DNA of 64,000 nt from CAYOHY01 sp964403885 (GTDB taxonomy: Bacteria > Actinomycetota > Coriobacteriia > Anaerosomatales > PHET01). Under the pieces are notes generated by a model, which was not told the origin of the DNA, did no database searches, and saw only the letters and a list, made by a program, of their open reading frames with translations. This document shows positions 35,927-42,950 of the stretch, one piece after another. The first letter of the stretch is position 1, and each line of letters opens with the position of its first letter. Location: positions 26,089-90,088 of the forward strand of contig CAYOHY010000002.1 of the NCBI GenBank assembly GCA_964403885.1, given 5' to 3'. Made by a program: the position numbers and the translations under genes.

Positions 35927-37819
35927 ATGGCGCACCAGTCTCTGTACCGAAAGTACCGCCCGGCCACGTTCGACGACGTGGTGGGTCAGCAGCACATCGA
36001 GCGCACCATCCGCAACGCGGTGGGAGAGGGCTCGGTCGCGCACGCGTACCTGTTCACGGGCCCGCGCGGCACCGGCAAGACCACGTCGGCGCGCCTGCTC
36101 GCCAAGGCGCTGCTGTGCGAGCACGGCCCCACCGCCGAGCCGGACGGCACCTGCCAAAGCTGCATCGACATCTCCGAGGGGCAGCACCCCGACGTCCGTG
36201 AGATCGACGCCGCCTCAAACACCGGTGTCGACGCCGTTCGCGAGGAGATCATCGGCCGCGTGCAGTTCGCGCCCACGCGCGGCAAGTACAAGGTCTACAT
36301 CATCGACGAGGTGCACATGCTGTCCACGGCGGCGTTCAACGCGCTGCTCAAGACGCTTGAGGAGCCGCCGTCGCACGTGGTGTTCGTGCTGTGCACCACC
36401 CATCCGCACAAGGTGCCCGACACCATCCACTCGCGCTGCCAGCGCTTCGACTTCCACCGCATCAGCCTCGACGAGATCGCAGACCGTCTGCGCTTCATCG
36501 CCGAGAGCGAGGGCTTCAAGGTCGACCGAGGAGCCTTCACGCTCATCGCCCGCCACGCCGACGGCGGCATGCGCGACGCGATCACCACGCTCGAGCAGCT
36601 CGCCGCCTTCACGGGCGGGGAGGTCACCGTCGACGACGTCGAGGGGCTGTTCGGCGAGGTCGACTCGGCGCAGCTGTTCGAGATCGGCGGGCTCATCGCT
36701 CGGCGCGACATCGCCGGCGCGTTTCGCTGGGTCGCGGTCCAGGCCGAGTCCGGGACCGACCTCGCGGAGCTCGTGCGCGAGTTCACCGCACACGTGCGCG
36801 ACCTGTTCGTCGTGGCCGCCATCGGTGACGCCGACGGCGTGGTCGACCGCCCTGCCGACGAGATGGCACAGCTCCATGCCCAGTCCGCCGAGTTCGGCGG
36901 CCCTGACCGGCTCGCGCGCGTCATCGACCTGCTGGGCGAGCTCGCCTCCGAGATGCGCTGGTCGAGCGACCCGCGCCTGTCGATCGAGGTCGCGCTCACC
37001 CGTATGGCGCGCCCGCAGGGCGAGATGACGATCGCGGCCCTCGCCGAGCGGATCGAAGCGCTCGAGCTGGGTGGCGTCACCTACGCCGCGGCGGCTCCGG
37101 CACCCGCGCCTGCCGCGGCGGCCGCACCTGCACCTGCCCCGGCGCCTGCGCCCGCCCCTGCACCTGCGCCGGCGCCCGCCGCCACACCTGCACCCGCCCC
37201 GGCGCCTTCGCCGGCGACCGCCCCCGCACCCGCCCCCGAGCCCGCCGCCGAACCCGAGCCCGTGATCGCGCCCGTGCGCGACGCAGGCCCGCTCGACCGC
37301 GCATCGGCGCGCCGCAACTGGCAGGCGGTGCTGCTCGAGATCAAGCGCATGAAGCCGGCGCGCGCCATGGCGTTCTCGAGCGTCGAGGTCGACGTCGACA
37401 GCGACGGGACCACCCTGGTCATCGAGTTCCCGGCCGACCAGGCCTTCGCGCTCCAGATGGCCGAGGACCCCGAGAATCGCGACCTGCTGCGAAGCGCGCT
37501 GGGCCGCGTGTTCGGCACGCCGCCGGCGTTCCGCTTCCAGCTTGGCCGCGGCGGCGTTCGTCCCGCGATGCCGGTCGAGCCCACGCCCGCGCCCGCTCGG
37601 GTGGACGTGGCGCCCGAGGCCGCACCGGTCGACGATGGTCCGCTCCCCGAGTACTACGAGACCGCGACCGGCATGAACGAGCCCTACACCGAGCACACCC
37701 CGTCGGCCCCGGCACCCGCGCCGGCCGCCGGAGGCGTCGAGAGTATGCTCCAGTCGCTTGGCGCGAGCGTCGTCGCCGAGCTGCCCCACGAACCGGAACC
37801 TGAAGGAGAGGACGAGTAA
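35927..37819 (+). CDS. dnaX: DNA polymerase III subunit gamma/tau
   Basis: 630 aa. Clamp-loader AAA+ domain: Walker A GPRGTGKT (45-52), zinc-binding Cys cluster (C64, C78, C81 region), Walker B IIDEVHM, SRC-type sensor (STHSRCQRF region at about 165-170), domain III to about residue 385. Next comes a roughly 60-residue Ala/Pro low-complexity linker, then a tau-like domain (RNWQAVLLEIKRMKPARAMAF) for polymerase contact. Next gene starts at the base after the stop. Confidence 0.98.
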   Translation: MAHQSLYRKYRPATFDDVVGQQHIERTIRNAVGEGSVAHAYLFTGPRGTGKTTSARLLAKALLCEHGPTAEPDGTCQSCIDISEGQHPDVREIDAASNTGVDAVREEIIGRVQFAPTRGKYKVYIIDEVHMLSTAAFNALLKTLEEPPSHVVFVLCTTHPHKVPDTIHSRCQRFDFHRISLDEIADRLRFIAESEGFKVDRGAFTLIARHADGGMRDAITTLEQLAAFTGGEVTVDDVEGLFGEVDSAQLFEIGGLIARRDIAGAFRWVAVQAESGTDLAELVREFTAHVRDLFVVAAIGDADGVVDRPADEMAQLHAQSAEFGGPDRLARVIDLLGELASEMRWSSDPRLSIEVALTRMARPQGEMTIAALAERIEALELGGVTYAAAAPAPAPAAAAAPAPAPAPAPAPAPAPAPAATPAPAPAPSPATAPAPAPEPAAEPEPVIAPVRDAGPLDRASARRNWQAVLLEIKRMKPARAMAFSSVEVDVDSDGTTLVIEFPADQAFALQMAEDPENRDLLRSALGRVFGTPPAFRFQLGRGGVRPAMPVEPTPAPARVDVAPEAAPVDDGPLPEYYETATGMNEPYTEHTPSAPAPAPAAGGVESMLQSLGASVVAELPHEPEPEGEDE

Positions 37820-38128
37820 GTGAACTTCCAGAAGATGATGAAGCAGGCCCAGCAGATGCAGACCAAGATGGCTGCGGTGCAAGAGGAGCTCAAGAGCGAG
37901 ACCGTCGAGGCTTCGGCCGGCGGCGGCACGGTCAAGGTCGTTCTCACCGGCGACATGCAGCTCAAGAGCGTCAAGATCGATCCGTCGGCCGTCGACCCCG
38001 CCGATGTCGAGCTTCTCGAGGACATGGTCACCGCCGCGGTCAACGAGGCGATCCGCTCGGCGCAGGAGCTCGCCAACCAGAAGATGGCTGCGGTCACCGG
38101 CGGCGTCAACATCCCGGGGCTCATGTAA
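37820..38128 (+). CDS. ybaB: YbaB/EbfC nucleoid-associated protein
   Basis: 102 aa, GTG start immediately after the dnaX stop, with AAGGAGAG upstream. Typical sequence: MNFQKMMKQAQQMQTKM, then ASAGGGTVKVVLTGDMQLKSVKID and NIPGLM at the C-terminus. Binds DNA as a dimer and is thought to act with RecR or in nucleoid organisation. Part of dnaX-ybaB-recR. Confidence 0.97.
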   Translation: MNFQKMMKQAQQMQTKMAAVQEELKSETVEASAGGGTVKVVLTGDMQLKSVKIDPSAVDPADVELLEDMVTAAVNEAIRSAQELANQKMAAVTGGVNIPGLM

Positions 38129-38131
38129 CCC

Positions 38132-38728
38132 ATGCGCTACCCGTCGCCCATCGCGCGTCTGCTCGAGGAGCTCGAACGCCTCCCCGGCGTGGGCCCCAAG
38201 AGCGCGCAGCGCATCGCATATTGGATGCTGACCACCGACGTGGCGACCGCCGAGCGCCTGGCGGCCGCCATCGTCGAGGTCAAGCACGCCATCCACTTCT
38301 GCCCGCGCTGCTTCAACTTCGCCGAGGGCGACCTGTGCGAGATCTGCTCGGACTCCAAGCGGGAGCCAGGGGCGATCTGTGTGGTCGAGGAGCCGCGCGA
38401 CCTTGCGGCCATCGAGCGCACGGGCGAGTTCCGCGGCACCTATCACGTCTTGCATGGCGCGATCTCGCCCATCGACGGCATCGGTCCGGAGCAGCTGCGC
38501 ATCCGTGAGCTCATCGCGCGCCTGGGCACCGAGGAGGTCACGGAGGTCGTCCTCGCGACCAACCCCAACGTCGAGGGCGAGACCACCGCGCTCTACCTTG
38601 CCCGTCTCATCAAGCCATTGGGCATCCGCGTCACGCGCATCGCGAGCGGTCTGCCGGTGGGAGGAGACCTCGAGTTCGCCGACGAGGTCACCCTCGGCAG
38701 GGCACTCGAAGCACGCCGCGAGATGTAG
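38132..38728 (+). CDS. recR: Recombination mediator protein RecR
   Basis: 198 aa. Helix-hairpin-helix (LPGVGPKSAQRIAYWML), four-Cys zinc finger (CPRCFNFAEGDLCEIC), Toprim domain with the acidic pattern ICVVEEPRDLAAIE, and the Walker-B-like C-terminal VTRIASGLPVGGDLEFAD. Loads RecA onto gapped DNA with RecO/RecF. Third gene of the operon, 3 nt after ybaB. Confidence 0.98.
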   Translation: MRYPSPIARLLEELERLPGVGPKSAQRIAYWMLTTDVATAERLAAAIVEVKHAIHFCPRCFNFAEGDLCEICSDSKREPGAICVVEEPRDLAAIERTGEFRGTYHVLHGAISPIDGIGPEQLRIRELIARLGTEEVTEVVLATNPNVEGETTALYLARLIKPLGIRVTRIASGLPVGGDLEFADEVTLGRALEARREM

Positions 38729-38951
38729 AGGCAGGACTTCTCGCGCTCGCGTCGTAGCAATCATGCACGGCGCTCGAACCCTCTCAGAGATGGATTTGGC
38801 AGTTTCTGTCTGCCGTTCACCGAGACTCGGACGCCGCACACCGCCACCGGTGTGCCGTACGCGGCTTGGGGCGAGGGTCGCCTCTATCCTGTACGAACCC
38901 CTGTCGCACCCGTGACGGGGTCACGTATTCGTGAGTAGGAAAGGGGGCGCC
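38729..38951. other. Intergenic region before por operon
   Basis: 223 nt without a gene. It should hold the recR terminator and por promoter. I see a possible -10 TATCCT near 38887 and a small inverted repeat (CCCC...CGGGG) near 38903-38925, neither convincing. Confidence 0.4.
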
Positions 38952-39527
38952 ATGCAGAAGCTGACGGAGATCCGTTGGCACGCGCGCGCCGGACAGGGAG
39001 CCGTCACGGCCGCAAAGGTCGTCGCGGAGACCGCCCTGTCGGCGGACCAGTACATGCAGGCCATGCCTGAGTACGGTCCGGAGCGCATGGGTGCGCCGAT
39101 CAAGGCGTTCACCCGAATCAGCGACCAGCCGATCGAGATCCACAACAACATCGAGTTCCCTGACGTCGTCGTCGTGCTCGATGAGTCGCTCCTCGACGTC
39201 GTGGATGTCACCGAGGGCCTCAAGGACGATGGCGTGATCATCGTCAACACGTGTTCGCCGGCCGCCGACGTCAAGCGCGTCCTCAAGGTCGCCGACACCG
39301 TCAAGGTCGCAGCCGTCGACGCGAGCGGTATCGCGCTCGACACCATCAAGCGCGACATCCCCAACACCCCCATCGTGGGCGCCATGATCAGCGTGGCCGG
39401 CGTCATCGACGTCGAGGTCTTCAAGGGCCTGCTCGCCAAGAACCTCGCCAAGAAGTTTGGCCAAGAGATGATCGACGCCAACTTCGCGGCGGTCGACCGT
39501 GCGTTCCAGGAGGTGACCGTGGCATGA
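38952..39527 (+). CDS. porG: Pyruvate/2-oxoacid:ferredoxin oxidoreductase, gamma subunit
   Basis: 191 aa from ATG 38952 with AAAGGGGGC upstream. Gamma-domain signature WHARAGQGAVTAAKVVAE (the usual GRGGQG appears as ARAGQG), then MPEYGPERMGAPIKAFTRIS. This subunit binds CoA together with the others. The operon order gamma-delta-alpha-beta is that of anaerobic archaea and Thermotoga. The complex oxidises pyruvate to acetyl-CoA, CO2 and reduced ferredoxin. Confidence 0.93.
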   Translation: MQKLTEIRWHARAGQGAVTAAKVVAETALSADQYMQAMPEYGPERMGAPIKAFTRISDQPIEIHNNIEFPDVVVVLDESLLDVVDVTEGLKDDGVIIVNTCSPAADVKRVLKVADTVKVAAVDASGIALDTIKRDIPNTPIVGAMISVAGVIDVEVFKGLLAKNLAKKFGQEMIDANFAAVDRAFQEVTVA

Positions 39528-39862
39528 AATGGGACATCTCCCGTGTGAATGAGTGGAAGGCCGATGAGTTCCCGCGTGGCGCCGTCATCCCCGAGGGTGG
39601 CAACAGCCACGACTACAACGTGGGCGGCTGGCGCAGCGAGCGCCCGTACCGCGACGACGCGGTGTGCACCCAGTGCATGCTGTGCTGGATCTTCTGCCCC
39701 GACTCCTCGGTGATCGTCGAGGACGAGAAGGTCGTCGCGTTCGACTACGACCACTGCAAGGGCTGCGGTATCTGCGCCCAGGAGTGCCCGACCAACCCCA
39801 AGTTCGGCAAGAGCGCCATCGAGATGGTTCCCGAGGGCTGCGAACTCAAGGAGGTGGAGTAG
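39524..39862 (+). CDS. porD: Pyruvate:ferredoxin oxidoreductase, delta (ferredoxin) subunit
   Basis: 112 aa from ATG 39524, overlapping porG by 4 nt. Two 4Fe-4S motifs: CTQCMLCWIFCPD and CKGCGICAQECPT. N-terminal GGNSHDYNVGGWRSERPY is typical for delta subunits. It carries electrons from the TPP site to external ferredoxin. Confidence 0.95.
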   Translation: MKWDISRVNEWKADEFPRGAVIPEGGNSHDYNVGGWRSERPYRDDAVCTQCMLCWIFCPDSSVIVEDEKVVAFDYDHCKGCGICAQECPTNPKFGKSAIEMVPEGCELKEVE

Positions 39863-41050
39863 ATGGCGGATCAGAAGACGGTAGCCACCACCGGTAACGT
39901 CCTCGTCGCCGAGGCCATGCGCCAGTGCGCCCCCGACGTCGTTCCCGCGTACCCCATCACTCCCCAGACGACCATCGTCGAGGAGTTCGCCAAGTTCGTG
40001 GCCAACGGCCGCGTGCACACCGAGTACGTCACCGTCGAGTCCGAGCACTCCGCGATGAGCGCCGCCGTCGGTGCTTCTGCCGCCGGTGCCCGCGTCATGA
40101 CCGCGACCTGCTCGCAGGGCCTCGCGTACATGTGGGAAGAGCTCCACATCGCCGCCGGTCTGCGTCTCCCCATCGTCATGGCCAACACCAACCGTGCACT
40201 GGCCGCGCCGATCAACATCCACTGCGATCACGGCGACATCATGGGCGCCCGTGACACCGGCTGGATCATCTACTTCGCCGAGACCGCGCAGGAGGCCTAC
40301 GACAACACGATCATGTCCGTTCGTGTCGCCGAGCACCCTGACGTGATGCTGCCGGTCATGACCACGCTCGACGGTTTCATCACCACCCACTCGATCGATC
40401 GCGCCGAGGTCATGGACGACGAGTCGGTCAAGGGCTTCGTGGGCGAGTACGTGCCGGTCAACGCACTGCTCGACACCGACACCCCCGTGAGCCACGGCAA
40501 CTTCGCCGGTCTGGGCGGCCCCTACTTCGAGTTCAAGAAGCAGCAGCGCCAGGCCATCGACGCCTCGCTCGCCGTCATCAAGCAGGTGGGAGCCGAGTTC
40601 TCGAAGCTCTCCGGCCGTCCGTTCGACGTTGTCGAGGGCTGGGGCATGGAGGACGCCGAGATCGCGATCGTGTGCATCGGCTCGACCGCCGGTAACGCGC
40701 GCCACGTGGCCCGCCAGCTCCGCAACCAGGGCGTGAAGGCCGGCGTGCTCAAGGTCCGCGTGTTCCGTCCCTTCCCGGCCGCCGAGCTGCGTGCCGCCCT
40801 CAAGGGCGTCAAGGCCGTCGCCGTGCTCGACCGCTCGGAGAGCTTCGGCGCCGAGGGTGGTCCGCTCTACCTCGAGGTCCGCAGCGCGCTCTACGACGCC
40901 GCGGAGCGTATCCCGGTCGTCAACTACGTCTACGGCCTCGGCGGCGCGGACGTGCGCCTCGAGCTCATGGAGAGCGTGTTCGCCGACCTGTCCGACATCG
41001 CATCGGGTGCTGCTCAGCCTACGGGCATGCAGTACCTCGGCACCCGATAG
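39863..41050 (+). CDS. porA: Pyruvate:ferredoxin oxidoreductase, alpha subunit
   Basis: 395 aa, starts at the base after the porD stop. Pyrimidine-binding and domain-II features: YPITPQTTIVEEFAKFV, TVESEHSAMSAAVGASAAGARVMTATCSQGL (split here over two motifs), and DIMGARDTGWIIYFAETAQEAYD, the last typical of pyruvate-type rather than 2-oxoglutarate-type enzymes. C-terminal part resembles transketolase domain III (VLDRSESFGAEGGPLYLEV). Confidence 0.95.
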   Translation: MADQKTVATTGNVLVAEAMRQCAPDVVPAYPITPQTTIVEEFAKFVANGRVHTEYVTVESEHSAMSAAVGASAAGARVMTATCSQGLAYMWEELHIAAGLRLPIVMANTNRALAAPINIHCDHGDIMGARDTGWIIYFAETAQEAYDNTIMSVRVAEHPDVMLPVMTTLDGFITTHSIDRAEVMDDESVKGFVGEYVPVNALLDTDTPVSHGNFAGLGGPYFEFKKQQRQAIDASLAVIKQVGAEFSKLSGRPFDVVEGWGMEDAEIAIVCIGSTAGNARHVARQLRNQGVKAGVLKVRVFRPFPAAELRAALKGVKAVAVLDRSESFGAEGGPLYLEVRSALYDAAERIPVVNYVYGLGGADVRLELMESVFADLSDIASGAAQPTGMQYLGTR

Positions 41051-41061
41051 GAGGGACGCAC

Positions 41062-41988
41062 ATGGCAACGCTCAAGGAGCTCACTCACATCCCTGACCGC
41101 CTCGCCGGCGGCCACCGCCTGTGCGCCGGTTGCGGCGCGTCGATCGCGGTGCGCCAGGTCCTGCTCGCCGCGGGCGAGAACCCGGTCGTCGCCGGGTGCG
41201 CGACCGGCTGCCTCGAGGTGTCCACCACGATCTATCCGTACTCGTCGTGGAAGACCCCGTTCATCCACAACGCCTTCGAGAACTCGGCCGCGACCGTGTC
41301 CGGCGTCGAGGCGGCCTTCAAGGGCCTGCAGCGCGCCGGCAAGATCCCGGCTGACAAGAAGGTCAAGTTCGTCGCCTTCGGCGGCGACGGCGGCACCTAC
41401 GACATCGGCCTGCAGTCGCTGTCCGGCGCCATGGAGCGCGGGCACGACATGGTCTACGTCTGCTACGACAACGGTGCGTACATGAACACCGGCATCCAGC
41501 GCTCGAGCGCGACGCCGCTGGGTGCGTGGGCCACGACCTCCGAGGTCGGCTCGGCGCAGCAGGGCAAGCTCCAGCGCCGCAAGGACCTCACGTCGATCAT
41601 CGCCGATCACGGTGTGCCCTATGCCGCTCAGGCGTCCGTGAGCCACTGGAAGGACCTCACCGCCAAGGCGGAGAAGGCCTTCAACACCGAGGGTGCGGCG
41701 TTCATCAACATCCTGTCGCCGTGCCCGCGTGGCTGGCGCACCCTGCCCAACCAGTCGATCCAGATCGCCAAGCTGGGCGTGCAGACCGGATTCTGGCCGC
41801 TGTTCGAGGTCGAGAACGGCGAGTGGAAGCAGACCGTCAAGGTCGCCAACAAGAAGCCGATCGAGGAGTTCCTCAAGCCGCAGGGCCGCTTCAAGCACCT
41901 GTTCAAGCCTGAGAACGCCGAGCTCCTCGAGCTGATCCAGGCCGAGGTCGACCGCTATCTCGCGTACGTGGAGAAGCGCTGCGGCTAG
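41062..41988 (+). CDS. porB: Pyruvate:ferredoxin oxidoreductase, beta subunit
   Basis: 308 aa, ribosome site GGAGGGAC. TPP-binding motif FGGDGGTYDIGLQSLSGA ending in YDNGAYMNTG, and cluster Cys residues in CAGCGASIAVRQ and GCATGCLEVST plus a late Cys (SPCPRGW). Completes the four-subunit complex; a strong terminator hairpin follows at 42011. Confidence 0.95.
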   Translation: MATLKELTHIPDRLAGGHRLCAGCGASIAVRQVLLAAGENPVVAGCATGCLEVSTTIYPYSSWKTPFIHNAFENSAATVSGVEAAFKGLQRAGKIPADKKVKFVAFGGDGGTYDIGLQSLSGAMERGHDMVYVCYDNGAYMNTGIQRSSATPLGAWATTSEVGSAQQGKLQRRKDLTSIIADHGVPYAAQASVSHWKDLTAKAEKAFNTEGAAFINILSPCPRGWRTLPNQSIQIAKLGVQTGFWPLFEVENGEWKQTVKVANKKPIEEFLKPQGRFKHLFKPENAELLELIQAEVDRYLAYVEKRCG

Positions 41989-42010
41989 ACGCCACACGCT
42001 ATGCACTTCA

Positions 42011-42054
42011 ACTGCGGGCTCCGAGGCTACCTCGGGGCCCGCAGTGCGTATAAT
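42011..42054 (+). terminator. por terminator hairpin abutting the next -10 element
   Basis: A 16-bp stem (42011-42026 / 42030-42045, one G-U) with a 3-nt loop CTA ends the por operon. Only 3 nt later comes TATAAT (42049-42054), a perfect -10 for the following binding-protein gene. The -35 of that promoter would lie inside the hairpin. Confidence 0.75.
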
Positions 42055-42098
42055 CAGCCGGAGGTGCGGCGAAGCGAGCAGGACAAGGGGGTGGCGGG

Positions 42099-42950
42099 GT
42101 GAAGGTCGTCAACTCGATACTCCTCGCCGCACTGGTGCTCGCGGCCCTTCTGGGCACGCAGGGTTGCAGTGCGAGCACCTCCGACGTGCCGGCCGATCGC
42201 CCGGCCGTCCGCATCTCGGGCTCCGATCCTTCGCTCGAACTCCTCAAGCAGCTCGCTGCGGTCTACCCACACAAGGATGACGTGCGCTTCGTGTTCCTCG
42301 AGGGTGTCCCGTCATCGGGCGGTGTCCTGGGTGTGCGTGATGGCGCCATCGACATCGGCGCGGTCTCACGCACGTTGGAGGGGCCGGAGCGGCTGTACGG
42401 CTTGCGGTATGTCCCGCTGGCCACTGATGCGATCGCCTTTGGCGTGCACCCCGGCGTTGGCATCGACACCCTGACCGTCGGGCAGCTGCGCGACATCTAC
42501 TCCGGCCGGATCGACAACTGGCGCGAGCTTGGCGGCCCCGACCTCCCGATCGTGGCAATCGACCTCGCGTCGGACAACTCGGCAAAGGACGTGCTTACCG
42601 ACGACGTGTTCAGTGGCGTCACCTATTCCGACGGCACGGTGATCCTCTCTAATGAGGGTGACGTGCATGAAGCGATCGCGCGCACCCCGGGGGCCATCGG
42701 CTACTTCTCGGCGGGCCATGCGATGGTCGATGACGCGCGCGTCGCGTTGATCGCGATACGGGGAGTCAAGCCGAGTCTGGATTCGCTGTCGGCGCACACG
42801 TATCGTTTGTCGCGTGAGCTTGCGGTCGTGACCGGGCCGCATTCGAACCAAGAGGCACGCAAGTTCATCGAGTGGGCCATCCGGCAGGATGCCGCTCGTG
42901 CGATGGAGAAGGCAGGGTATGCCCCGATGAATACCGCGGGGGATCGATGA
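42099..42950 (+). CDS. PstS-like periplasmic binding lipoprotein
   Basis: 283 aa from GTG 42099. Signal peptide with lipobox LGTQGC (Cys23). The binding fold shows ISGSDPSLELLKQLAAVYP, an EGVPSSGGVLGVRDGAIDIGAVSR segment (phosphate-binding-protein pattern) and FGVHPGVGIDTLTVGQLRDIYSGRIDNWRELGG, the classical PstS hallmark. No pstCAB follows; instead it overlaps the HD-GYP sensor gene by 4 nt. It may present a ligand, perhaps phosphate, to that sensor. Confidence 0.85.
   Translation: MKVVNSILLAALVLAALLGTQGCSASTSDVPADRPAVRISGSDPSLELLKQLAAVYPHKDDVRFVFLEGVPSSGGVLGVRDGAIDIGAVSRTLEGPERLYGLRYVPLATDAIAFGVHPGVGIDTLTVGQLRDIYSGRIDNWRELGGPDLPIVAIDLASDNSAKDVLTDDVFSGVTYSDGTVILSNEGDVHEAIARTPGAIGYFSAGHAMVDDARVALIAIRGVKPSLDSLSAHTYRLSRELAVVTGPHSNQEARKFIEWAIRQDAARAMEKAGYAPMNTAGDR

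Noticed and set aside
37080..37260. Ala/Pro repeat in dnaX as an assembly error or frameshift site
   Set aside because: The frame is kept on both sides and low-complexity linkers are normal between the clamp-loader and tau domains. No A-rich slippery heptamer was seen.
36215..38839. 874-codon minus-strand frame opposite dnaX-ybaB-recR
   Set aside because: Shadow of dnaX-ybaB-recR; no ribosome site, no recognisable domain and codon use unlike real genes.
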